This document shows positions 1 through 7,980 of a stretch of DNA of 32,771 nucleotides, in pieces. The translations under genes were made by a program, and so were the position numbers. The notes below the pieces were generated by a model, which worked only from the letters and a program-made list of their open reading frames with translations, was not told where the DNA came from and searched no databases. Numbering within the stretch: the first letter of the stretch is position 1; the number at the start of each line of letters is the position of its first letter. Source of the DNA: Spirogloea muscicola (Eukaryota; Streptophyta; Zygnematophyceae; Spirogloeales; Spirogloeaceae); assembly GCA_009602725.1 (NCBI GenBank), contig WELB01000099.1:224619-257389 (forward strand). Reading direction: 5' to 3'.

Positions 1-2186
1 GAGGCGGAGCTGGCGAGCCGGACGCTGCAGGTGGAGCACAAGCTGTTCTACCTGGACCTGAAGCAGAACGGGCGCGGGCGGTACCTCAAGATCTCGGAGA
101 AGGCGGCGGGCGCGCGGTCGACGGTCATCGTGCCGCTGGCCGGCGTCGTCTGGTTCGTCGACCTCTTCAACTACTACGCCAACGGCGCCGACGCCGAGCT
201 CTCGTCCAAGGAGCTCCAGCTCGACACCAAGGTGGGGGCGCCGGCCCCATTGATGACTGCGGGGACGGTTAGATGGGGGCCTTGGTAGGGTCGCCGTTGG
301 CAACTGTGGGGACGACTAGATGGGGCCTTGGTGGGGTCCCCATTGGGAAGCGTGGGGACAATTAGATGGGGCCTTGGTTCCGTCCGATGCCTTGGCTTTC
401 TGTGACAGAGCCGCCTCTGCTGCTGCCGCTAAGAGTGTGAGGTTTGACGAGCGAGGGCCTCGTTGGCGGCCAGTGGGCTGTCTGGCCGCAGCCCGAGCCA
501 GTGCTTTTTGGGCCATGCTCCCGTGCTACTGAACTGCAGAGCGGACACTTGGCTTCGAAGTAAGGGGAAACTTTCATGAAGTATATAGTAACAAAAATCT
601 CGTAAGAATATAGGGGTACAATAGAATTCACTCTATTTGTGAAAGATTGATAACAAGCATCGGTGATTCTTTAATGCCACTGCTGACTGCACACCGTCCG
701 CTGCGTAGCCAGGTCTTCTACTTCGACGTGGGCGAGAACCCGCGCGGCCGCTTCCTAAAGGTGAGCTGAGGCAGCGTAACCCAATTCCCGTTTGCTATAC
801 GCCATGTTTGTATGTCGCGCCGCAGCCCACTGGAGGCTCGCTGTCACAACGGGGGCCCTGCACAGCAAGCCCCAGCAAGAGCTTGAGAGCCGTTCGACGC
901 TGGCAACAGGTGTCGGAAGCGTCGGTGACGCGCAACCGCAGCGTGATCATCGTGCCGGCTGGCGCCGCAGACGAGGGTTGGGCCGCTTTTCGCAACGTGC
1001 TTGTCGAGATCCACGAGGAGGCGCAGAGGTTGCCGCCGCCGCCGCCGAGCCCGACGCAGCGACAAACAGGGAATCCTCAGGTCGTGACAAATGCCTGCAT
1101 GATTGTGGCCAAGGTTCTGTGCTGCATCCCCTCACTGTGATGCATTTGGCCTAGTCGACTGAGCCGCAACTTGAGCAACTCCTGACTGGCAGCCCCGTCA
1201 CGACCTGTCGATTCACAACAGGACCCTTCACCGCCGTTGCCGCAGCCGACGACGCTGCCGTCACCGTTGCCGCCGCCGCCGCCGCCGACGCCGTCGCCGC
1301 CGCCACCGCAGCTGCCGCCGCCACAGCAGCAGCAGCAGCACTTGGCGCCTATGCTGCCGGTTAATCACCACCTGGGCGGCCTGCCCAAGGGTGTGGGCAG
1401 CGGTGCCTACCTCGGCGGCGGCGGTGGGGCGATTGGTGAAGCCGCTGCGCCGCCGGAGCACCTCGGCAACACTGCGGAATTCTGTAGTGCCACTGCAGCC
1501 GCCGCGCCGGCAGCGGGCCCCGACAGCAGTGGCAGCGGCCACGGCGGTGGCAGCGGGCAGGCAGGCTTGAGCGCCGCCAAGGTCATTCGCGTGGAGCACA
1601 AGAAATTCTTCTTCGACCTCGGCTCCAACAATCGTGGCCAGTACCTGCGCATATCTGAGGTGATTAGGAGTGTAGACTAGTCCCTATGCACCAATGAATA
1701 TGATGCTTCTCAAGTGTGTGAAGCAAAATCTCAATGATGTTGCTCGATTACAACTTTCACCCCTGTTCCTTGAATATGGCAACTGTAAATACCCTATGAT
1801 GTACTATGCTCTCAAATTTGAGCTCCGCTAAGTCCCAGGGGTTACCGTGGCTGAAGCTGAAGCTTAAGTGGGTTGTAGGTCCTGCGCTTTCTTTGGCCAA
1901 ACTTGCTGGCAGAGAAGTAGCACCCATCATGCTGCACACTAGGTGGAGAGTGCCTCAGCCCTGCTGACTGTGCAGCAACTTTGGCTGCCTGTCTGCTGTG
2001 CAGGTGGCTGGGGGCGATCGCTCCGCAATCATTCTTCCAGTGTCGGCGCTGGAGCAGTTCCACGAGACGCTGGGCTGGTTCCTGGAGATGGTCCGGGTGC
2101 AGGACGCATCCGGGACGCCGGGAGCTGCCATTGCCGGCGCCAGCAACGGCGGGCGCCTGGTGGTGAAGGCAGCAGCGTCATCATAA
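1..2186 (+). CDS. Pur-alpha single-strand DNA/RNA-binding protein (5' partial)
   Basis: Purine-rich element binding protein. The family binds single-stranded purine-rich DNA and RNA and acts in transcription and RNA handling. Five exons join in phase 0: 1-231, 713-760, 910-1080, 1222-1659 and 2004-2186, giving 356 residues with the start beyond the window edge. All three PUR repeats are visible. Repeat I lies in exon 1 (VEHKLFYLDLKQNGRGRYLK), repeat II spans exons 2-3 (VFYFDVGENPRGRFLK, then TRNRSVIIVPAG), and repeat III spans exons 4-5 (VEHKKFFFDLGSNNRGQYLR, then DRSAIILPVSALEQF). Between repeats II and III lies an unusually long low-complexity linker rich in Pro, Gln, Gly and Ala, of roughly 120 residues. 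The exon 3 donor (CAG|gtcgtg) is weaker than the others, so that border is the least certain. The gene is convergent with ribosomal protein S8. Identification is secure; start and promoter are not seen. Confidence 0.93.
259..378. repeat. Minisatellite, 46-47 bp unit, 2.5 copies
   Basis: Three units begin at 259, 306 and 352, each opening with GGGGAC and containing TTAGATGGGG or CTAGATGGGG followed by CCTTGGT. It lies in the first visible intron of Pur-alpha. The third unit is cut short. No coding role is seen. Confidence 0.8.
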
Positions 2187-2737
2187 GAATGCAAGAATGG
2201 CTGGTAGCTAAGCTTGCAATTCTTTCAGTAGATGGCGACACATAGTTGCCATGCGGTGCTACTGCGCCAGTGAACGGGGGTGCTCAGAGACACCCTCAGT
2301 CGGAGCGTCAACCGTCAACCTCAATTAAGCTTTGTAGGACAGACCTGAGGCCATGGTGCCCCTTTGCCAGTGATGACCTGCCTTATGCCGCCGACCCTTG
2401 AGCCACATCGAGGACTGGTGTCCTGGTCGCTACTTGGTCGATTCTTATCTAGCCTGTTAGCAGGCGGACTGAGCGATCATGCCACCATGATGCAATAGGC
2501 GTCACCATCAACATTTCTCCAGCGTGCAGTCCTACCGGGTTCCGGGCAGGAATGCCAAGTCGCAGGCATGGTAAAGCACTGCTTAGGCAGCTAGTCATGG
2601 AAGAGAGAGCACCGGAGCTCGCTGCACTTTGACCCGAAAGCAACAGGCACGACTTCTTGAAGACACTAGATTATATTCTTGTCCCAGCCATTCGTGGCAC
2701 CTGTTGCCAAACAGTTGTAAAGCAAGGCACCACAGGC

Positions 2738-2765
2738 CTACATATTGCCAAGTAGCAATATGTAG
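2738..2765. repeat. Perfect 11-bp hairpin
   Basis: CTACATATTGC at 2738-2748 is the exact reverse complement of GCAATATGTAG at 2755-2765, with a 6-base loop. It lies about 250 bases downstream of the RPS8 stop, within its probable 3' UTR or just beyond. Confidence 0.8.
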
Positions 2766-2769
2766 CAAG

Positions 2770-2799
2770 TTGTGTCAATACCAGCAGGTATTGACACAA
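2770..2799. repeat. Perfect 13-bp hairpin with AGCA loop
   Basis: TTGTGTCAATACC at 2770-2782 is the exact reverse complement of GGTATTGACACAA at 2787-2799, with the loop AGCA. It follows the first hairpin by four bases. There is no T-run of a bacterial-type terminator. Confidence 0.85.
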
Positions 2800-3010
2800 T
2801 GCTGGTCAGGGCTCGATCGCCCCAAATACTTGAACGGTGCCTTGCAGGCACGACTAGGCCATCACAGACGGCCATCACCTGGCCGGCTATCCATTCTTGC
2901 CATCCTGTTGCTAATGGTGGCCAGATCAGGCACTGCAGATGGTATCGCCCTCACACAGCGGGATATGATGCTTGGCAGAGACACCTGGGGCTGCAAATGC
3001 CAAGGTCCGT

Positions 3011-3946
3011 CTACCCGGTCTTGCCCTTCTTCTTCTGGATCTTGCGCATGTAGAACTCCAGCTCCCTGCCCTCGAGGATGTAACTGCATGGCAAAGAGGA
3101 CGAGTGAGCGCCACGACACCTCTGGCTGCCGTTGACCAGCCGGCAGGTCATCCATGTCTAGCTCTGTCCAGCCAAACACGGCCGGCTTCTTGATGCTGCA
3201 TGCAGTGATGGTTAAGACCATGCCTCGCTACGTGGGCAGGCAGGCAGGTGCGTACCCGTCGCAGCGGCCGCTCTGGCCGGGGCGCGAGGCGATGCAGGCC
3301 ATGAGGCGGCCGCTGGCAAACTGCTCCTCCAGGTGCGCGTCGAGCTTCAGGCCCGGCTGCAGCCGCTTGGCCAGCTTGCGCTGCACGTGCTTGCTCTGCT
3401 TCGCCTCCGCCTCGCCGTCGCCGTCCTCGTCCTTGGCGGCAGCGGCAGGCTTGCCCTTCTTCTTGCCGACTTCCACGCCGTAGTGGACCTTGTACCACGC
3501 GCGGAACGGCGCGGCGTCGATCTGCACGATGGCGTTCTTGACGAGCGTCTGCGTGCGCACCAGCTCGTTGTTGGACGCGTTGTAGACAACGTCCAGGATG
3601 CGGGCCTTGCGCGACACCGCCTCCGACCCCCACGAGTAGTTGCCCGTGTCCAGGCGCAGCGCCCGGAATTTGAAGTTGCCGCCGCGCACGCGCAGCCGCC
3701 GCACCGTCTTGTTGCTCGACAGCTTCGTGCTCGCCGCCTGGCGGCCCATCTCGTACCTGCGCAACCCATTGCCGGCAGACCTCAGCCGGCAGCAGCGACC
3801 ACGGCGGCGGCGGCAATGGCGGCAGCAATGGCGTCTGAGGGGTTTAAAGGGGTTTAAGGCGGCGTAAGCTCACTTCCGCTTCTTGCGCCATATCTTCTGC
3901 TTGCCGCCCGTCAGGCGCCGCTTGTGCAGCGAGTCTCGCGAGATAC
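3011..3946 (-). CDS. RPS8: 40S ribosomal protein eS8 (first exon missing)
   Basis: Small-subunit ribosomal protein eS8. Three exons on the minus strand join in frame: 3946-3874, 3756-3256 and 3083-3011, encoding all but the initiator ATGG of a 216-residue protein. Clear family landmarks are [19 protein letters not shown] and [13 protein letters not shown] at the N-terminus, [60 protein letters not shown] and [20 protein letters not shown] at the C-terminus, ending KTG and TAG. Length matches the family (about 200-220). Exon 1 should end ATGG before a GT. No minus-strand ATGG followed by GT is found between 3947 and 5000, so that exon may be lost at the N at 4153 or lie beyond the transposon block. 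A telomere-box-like motif lies upstream at 4211. Exons are GC-rich. Confidence 0.96.
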
Positions 3947-4023
3947 CTGCGCCCGCCGTCCCGCCGCCGCGTCAGCCCGGCGGCCGCGCCCCAGCGGCGC
4001 GGCGGCGGCGGCTGGTAGCCCCA

Positions 4024-4025
<2 letters not shown>

Positions 4026-4062
<37 letters not shown>
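4026..4062. repeat. Homopolymer of 37 T
   Basis: An uninterrupted T run (A run on the RPS8 sense strand) lies in very GC-rich sequence upstream of the RPS8 exons. It could be a retroposon-type poly(A) or a sequencing slip. The long open frames crossing it encode poly-Phe or poly-Lys and are not genes. Confidence 0.85.
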
Positions 4063-4064
<2 letters not shown>

Positions 4065-4098
4065 GGCGGCGGCAGCGGCGGCGGCGGTCGGAGGGCCA

Positions 4099-4152
4099 TG
4101 GCGTTCACGTGGCGCGGCTGGTTCGGCCGCCGCGCGCCGCCGGACGGCCTCT
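4099..4152 (+). CDS. Possible first exon of a class II formin (PTEN-like), broken
   Basis: An ATG in the context gccATGGC opens MAFTWRGWFGRRAPPDGL and then hits the N at 4153. Plant class II formins begin with a short basic-aromatic stretch followed by (K/R)xPPDGLLEI, the start of the PTEN-like domain, and these 18 residues resemble that opening. After the N the frame is only Gly/Arg-rich triplet repeat, so no continuation is visible. The resemblance is short and could be chance. If real, the gene diverges from RPS8 and its remainder is lost at the assembly gap or displaced by the adjacent transposon block. Confidence 0.3.
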
Positions 4153-4153
4153 N
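4153..4153. other. Ambiguous base N, likely assembly join
   Basis: A single N in sequence of extreme GC content, like those at 15605 and 23510. It interrupts the putative formin exon and lies where the RPS8 first exon is expected. It may stand for a gap of unknown length. Confidence 0.6.
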
Positions 4154-4210
4154 CGGCGGAGGCCGCGGCGGCGGCGGCCGCGGCGGAGGCGGCGGCGGCG
4201 TTGGCGGGCG

Positions 4211-4220
4211 AGGGTTTAGG
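4211..4220 (-). promoter_or_regulatory. Telo-box-like motif upstream of RPS8
   Basis: The minus strand reads CCTAAACCCT, a perfect 10-base match to the plant-type telomere repeat. It sits about 265 bases upstream of the first visible RPS8 exon. Telo boxes are known promoter elements of plant ribosomal protein genes. A single occurrence can arise by chance. Confidence 0.4.
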
Positions 4221-4489
4221 CGAGGGCTTGTAACCCGGCCGCCGCGGTTAGGGCACCGCGGGGCTTTGCAGGCGCCAGCCCGGCTTTTACGGGCAGCTCG
4301 TCGGGCAGGGGCTAAACTCTTCTCCAACTTGGCCCCCGATGGGTTGCGTATACCTGCTACTTCATTAATCCGCGGCTCACGACTAGGAGTTGTTGAGCGG
4401 CCATCCACAGTGGTCATTGCTTTCTCTTTGCGAGCTCTATACGTTCCCTGGCTTCTGTGAACATTCTATCGGAAAGCGCGGCCAGATTG
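4221..4489. other. Unassigned intergenic stretch
   Basis: GC-rich at first and then of mixed composition. No recognisable exon, RNA gene or repeat. It marks the left border of the retrotransposon block. Confidence 0.4.
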
Positions 4490-4665
4490 ACTGATGGCTG
4501 TGAGAGGCCAGCCCAAAGAAAAAAGCAAGCGCGGCCAGGTTAACTGGTGGCTGGGAGAGGCCAACCCAAAGGAATGGACAAGGTCTGAAGGAGCCGGAGT
4601 GCTGAGGACTGAGACAGCAGCAAGCGGACTCTCAGTAAACTCTAGTCAGTAGATGCAAATCTGAA
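4490..4665 (-). repeat. LINE 3' tail, type A, with duplicated hairpin
   Basis: On the minus strand the LINE C-terminus (ASYSDLHLLTRVY then TGA, about 4670-4630) runs into a 3' UTR with TCAGACCTTGTCCATTCC, then the stem-loop at 4571-4549, CCAGTTAACCTGGCCGCGC and GCTT. A second copy of the stem-loop and the CCAGT..GGCCGCGC segment follows at 4518-4480. The same tail recurs at 11273-11411, 14479-14609 and 22966-23107. The stem here has one substitution (CCAACCC) relative to the consensus. Confidence 0.8.
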
Positions 4666-5640
4666 TAGCTAGCAGGCGGAAAGACGTCGCCCAGACGGAA
4701 GCCGGAGGCCGCCGCCAGAGCGCGGCCTGCGCGCAAGTGGACCGCGAAAGCTAGGGACCGCTGCAAAGAGACGGCCAGGCGCATCTGGAAGACTTGGGCG
4801 AGGGACCCGGCGACATGGAAGCCAGGCTGCTCGCCCTGCTGCCCGTGGCGGCGGGCGCTGCTCGCCGCGCAAGGTGGTGAAGCAGGTCAAGCCATTTGGC
4901 GCCAAAGGCGCCGTGTACGTCGACGGCGAGTGGGACAAACTCGTCGCCCACAGGGTGATCCGAGTATTTGCAATCCTTGGCGCCTGCCGCTTGGCAGACT
5001 GCGTAGCCCGCCTCCTCCGCCGAGCGTGTAGCGCTCCTGGGATCCAAAAGTCAGTTGTGACGACGTCGGCAATGAGCCGAGGCCCCCCGCCGAGCGCGCT
5101 AGCGACGAGATCGGCGCGCCGGGTGTGGAGGCGGCCATCCGCCCCAACGGTAGGAGGCATGATGCTGGTATTCTCCAGCGCCACAGTGTAACCGGCCTCC
5201 ACGGATATGCCAAACATTGCATTGCGTAGCAAGTCGTGGGTGCCGGTCCGCTCCCCTCCCCGTGCGCACCGAAGCATATGGGCCGCCAAAGACGCCTCGT
5301 CAGGGCTGCGCTCGCCGCACTCGCATTGCAGGACTCCACTTAGGCATGGTGTGTGGAGGCCGAGTAGGCGGTGCACTGCCGTACGGAATGCGTCGTCCGG
5401 CATCCGAAGCGCGTCGTGGATCGGCAGAGCAGATAAGCAAGCAGCCGCCCCCGGTGAGGACGCCGAGAGCAGCCGCGCGCGCCCCCGGAGGTCGGCTGGA
5501 GGCAAAAGCCCCACCGCCGTGGGGAAAGAGGCCGCATCTACCTCCGCCATGAAGCGAGCTTGGGCCCGGAGGTCGGCCGTGCGCGCGAGGAGAGCAAACG
5601 GGACGGCCCGTGGCACCAGGGCGGGGTGATCCGCAAGCAG
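4630..5640 (-). mobile_element. LINE copy 1, C-terminal region, 5'-truncated
   Basis: A non-LTR retrotransposon fragment. The minus-strand frame from 5616 shows LLPPADLRGRARLLSAS, a zinc-finger-like CECG..(12)..HMLRC, the endonuclease-like HTRRADLVAS and LIADVV, and then shifts frame near 5045 into KYSDHPVGDEFVPLAVDVHG and near 4850 into SLAQVFQMRLAVSLQRSLAF. It ends ASYSDLHLLTRVY and a stop. A zinc finger followed by R(x)DL, DV and a KY..F.PL motif resembles the restriction-like endonuclease end of R2/CRE-type LINEs. The reverse transcriptase domain is absent. At least two frameshifts make it dead. Confidence 0.75.
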
Positions 5641-5689
5641 CGCATCCCGGGCTGAGCGGAGGGCGCGGCCGCTGAAAAGAATGGAAGAA

Positions 5690-5725
5690 AAGAATGGACA
5701 AGGTCTGAAGGAGCCGGACTGCTAA
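5690..5725 (-). repeat. Partial LINE tail A (no stem-loop)
   Basis: The plus strand reads AATGGACAAGGTCTGAAGGA and then GCCGGACTGCTAAG, matching the 5' half of tail A in reverse. The stem-loop itself is missing. It abuts the 5' end of LINE copy 1. Confidence 0.6.
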
Positions 5726-5754
5726 GTTCTTCATTCTAATCAGGACTCACCCTT

Positions 5755-6075
5755 CGACGCTGCTGGCTCGCTTGCTCGGGTGTTCTGCATGCGCCTGTCC
5801 ATGCCCCTCCAGCTTTCTATGGCCCACGCCTTGCATCTGCGTGCTGGCTCTAGCTGCCTTTGGCTGCTACCTCCGGTTTCCGTCAGGGCCACGTCTATCC
5901 GCCTGCTAGTTACTCTGACTTGCACTTACTGAGTCGAGGTTACTGATAGCCCCCTTGCTGCCGTCTTAGCAATTAGTATCTTGCTTTCTGGGCCTTCCGG
6001 CCCCTCCCGACTTTGTGCATTCTTTTGGGCTGGCCTCTCCCAGCCGCCAGTCATATCGGACGCGCTTTTCTCTAG
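5755..6075 (+). mobile_element. LINE C-terminus plus 3' tail, plus strand
   Basis: A frameshifted remnant of the LINE end, with ATGGCCCACGCC..CATCTGCGTGCTGG (MAHALHLRAGS) and CTGCTAGTTACTCTGACTTG near the stop, followed by a 3' UTR with CTTTGTGCATTC and the stem-loop GGGCTGGCCTCTCCCAGCC at 6027-6045. The coding part is about 200 bases, so this is a strongly 5'-truncated copy. The sequence beyond the stem-loop differs from tail A. Confidence 0.65.
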
Positions 6076-6132
6076 CTGCAGCCTTCGGCTTTCGTCAAGA
6101 AGGAGGACGCTTCCAAGAGATGGCGGTGGGTG

Positions 6133-6215
6133 GGAAGAAGTGGCTCTCCCAATGGGAGCAAGGGCTCTGATAATCCAGCCCGAAAAGAACTGACAAGGTC
6201 GTCAAGGGGACTGCT
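6133..6215 (-). repeat. LINE tail B, inverted copy
   Basis: The plus strand carries the tail B 3' end GAAGTGGCTCTCCCAATGGG, then GGGCTCTGATAATCCAGCCC (6162-6181) and GAACTGACAAGG, that is, tail B in reverse. The stem-loop has lost some pairing. It faces a second tail B at 6245-6303, forming a foldback pair. Confidence 0.7.
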
Positions 6216-6244
6216 TTCCGGCTTATTTGCTTGCATCTCCGTCA

Positions 6245-6303
6245 TTTGGCCCCTTCGAATCTTGTCAATTCTTTTCGGGCTGGCTTTTCACAGCCCTTGC
6301 CCC
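6245..6303 (+). repeat. LINE tail B
   Basis: TTTGGCCCCTTCGAATCTTG and TCAATTCTTTTC lead into the stem-loop GGGCTGGCTTTTCACAGCCC (6277-6296) and CTTGCCCC. The 3' end is cut and followed by about 45 bases of LINE coding sequence (6303-6341) matching the zinc-finger region of copy 3 near 12297. Confidence 0.75.
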
Positions 6304-6375
6304 GCCCTGTCTGCTAGGCGTGCTGCAGTGCGAGTGAGGGAAAGAGAGAATGGCTCGCCCTTAGAGAAGAGTAGC

Positions 6376-7468
6376 GCCAGCCCAGAAAGACAAAATCCAA
6401 AGGCCAGAAAAGGTGCCGAAAACAATAAAACTACACAACTAAACACAAGACGATGCAGAGGGAAGCTCAGTACCCGCGAGTGAGCAACATCAGATCTGAG
6501 TAACTGGCTGCAGAAAAAAAAGCACTCCGGCGAGACCCTGAGGCAGCAGCCATAGCGCGGCAAGTACGTATGGACTGCGTGAGGGAAGGAGCGCTGGAGA
6601 GAGACGGAGAGCCACATGTGAAAGACCTGAACGAGCGATCCGGCAACATTGAAGCCCGGCACCTCCCCTGGCTGACCCGCCCGCCGGTCAATGGCCTGCC
6701 GGGCAAGCGCTGCAGGAGGTCCACATCCGCAATGATGCGGAGACCGCCGCCGGGCGGTATGGCGACCAGGTCAGTGCGCCGGGTGTGAAGCTGTCCGTCT
6801 ACGCCCAGCTGGATGGGCATAATTGACGTAATTTCCACGGCCATCTTGTAGCCTGCCTCCGTGAACAACCCCTGCATGCCATCTCGCAGGGGGTCGTGTG
6901 AAGCGGTCCTCTCGCCCCCGTGTGCGCAACGGAGCATGTGCGCAGCCAGCTCCGCAGGGTCGGCGTGACGGGCACCGCACTCGCACTGAGTGACGCCCAC
7001 GAGGCAGGGAGGGAGGAGGCCCAAGAGCCGGTGGACCGCCGTCTGGAAGACCTCGTCTGGCATGGTGAGCGCCGCGTAGAGTGGGAGCGCTGATAACCAC
7101 GCCGCCGCCCCAGGGGAGGAGGCTGAGAGGAGCCGGGCGCGCCCTCGAAGGTCAGCCGGAGGGAGAAGCTCCACCACCTGGTCCACCGGCGCCGTGTAGC
7201 GTGCCTAGGCACGCAGGTCAGGGGTGTGGGCGAGGTGGATGAAGGGGACGGCCTGCTCCGGCATGTTGGGGTGGACCGTCAGGAGCCCGTCGCGGGCAGA
7301 GCGGAGGGCAGCCTGGAAGGGCAGCTGGCCGATCTCCACTTCAGCTGCCGCCCGCTCCAGGGCGCGCTGGCCGTGAACGATGGACCGCTTGCACATGGGG
7401 GCTGCAAACCGAGCCCAGCCACCCATGTAGGCCGCCTTGCAGGCGCGGGCAACTGAGCGGCATCCCAA
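6376..7468 (-). mobile_element. LINE copy 2, 5'-truncated, internally deleted
   Basis: Minus strand. The frame from 7468 shows CRSVARACKAAYMGGW and a post-RT region; after a stop at 7205 a 239-residue frame runs 7186-6467 with LLPPADLRGRARLLSAS, CECGARHADPAELAAHMLRC, HTRRTDLVAI and RIIADV. It then jumps in frame to a position about 70 residues further on and finishes AASYSDLMLLTRGY with TGA. The core of the endonuclease between IADV and LLQRL is therefore deleted although the frame stays open. The 3' UTR shows only half of the stem-loop near 6376-6395. No RT domain. Confidence 0.75.
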
Positions 7469-7474
7469 GCCGCC

Positions 7475-7846
7475 ACGGCTGACCGGCAGGGAAACGGTCG
7501 GCGGACCCGGCGGAGCTGGCGGCGCATGTCTTCCGCTGCGCCGCTGGAGGTGGAAGCACCGCTGGACACGACCTCCTCAGAGATGCCATGTTCGGCATGT
7601 TTCCAGGAGGCGGGGTACACTGTCGCTCTGGAGAATACTTCCATCATGCACATCCAGCAGATGCCGGATGGACAGCACACGCGCCGAGTCGACTTGGTGG
7701 CCTCCACGCTTGGCAGTGATCCGCGCATCACTGCAGACGTGGTCACCACTGCCTGGTGGATCGCGCCAATCCGAGGCTCTCTGCCTCGAGGGCTGGCCAT
7801 GCAGCGGCGAACGCCGCTCGCTGCAAGGCGGCAAAATATGTAGACC
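7475..7846 (+). mobile_element. LINE fragment in opposite orientation
   Basis: Plus strand. GGTCGGCGGACCCGGCGGAG matches LINE copy 3 near 12338, followed by EAGYTVALENTSIM, HTRRVDLVAS and ITADVVTTAWW, ending LAARRQNM and a stop. It abuts the 5' end of the minus-strand copy 2 head to head. That arrangement is what twin priming or a nested insertion would produce. Confidence 0.7.
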
Positions 7847-7849
7847 ACC

Positions 7850-7980
7850 TCCGGCAGCTGTAGGAGACGGGCCCAAGTTGGGCCGTCACCTCGTAGGGCC
7901 CGTGCCAGCGGGGCATGAGCTTATGCCGCCAAGCCCACCCGCCTAGTGGGTATTGTGCAGGAGGACGCGATTCCCCCACT
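7850..7980 (-). mobile_element. Ty3/gypsy integrase C-terminal (GPY/F) remnant
   Basis: The minus strand encodes HKLMPRWHGPYEVTAQLGPV, the GPY/F module at the end of Ty3/gypsy integrases (K.....W.GPY.V....GPV.Y). Its frame runs on into antisense LINE sequence of the neighbouring fragment, so the open frame is a chimera and not a gene. It is probably the 3' end of the element whose integrase core lies at 8950-9440. Confidence 0.65.

Larger units (their letters stand above)
2187..3010. other. Convergent intergenic region, Pur-alpha / RPS8
   Basis: No exon is recognised between the stops of the two convergent genes. The stretch should hold both 3' UTRs. A TGTAA, the poly(A) signal used by many green algae, occurs on the plus strand near 2716. 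Two perfect hairpins lie at 2738-2765 and 2770-2799. Confidence 0.5.

Noticed and set aside
3148-3857. Open frames of 226 and 174 residues overlapping RPS8
   Set aside because: They are other-frame shadows of the GC-rich large RPS8 exon, which is confirmed by motifs in one frame only.
3883-4460. Open frames of 116-178 residues on both strands across 3883-4460
   Set aside because: They cross the 37-T run, the N and GGC triplet repeats; poly-Phe, poly-Lys and poly-Gly content shows composition artefacts. Only the short 4099-4152 piece was kept, at low confidence.
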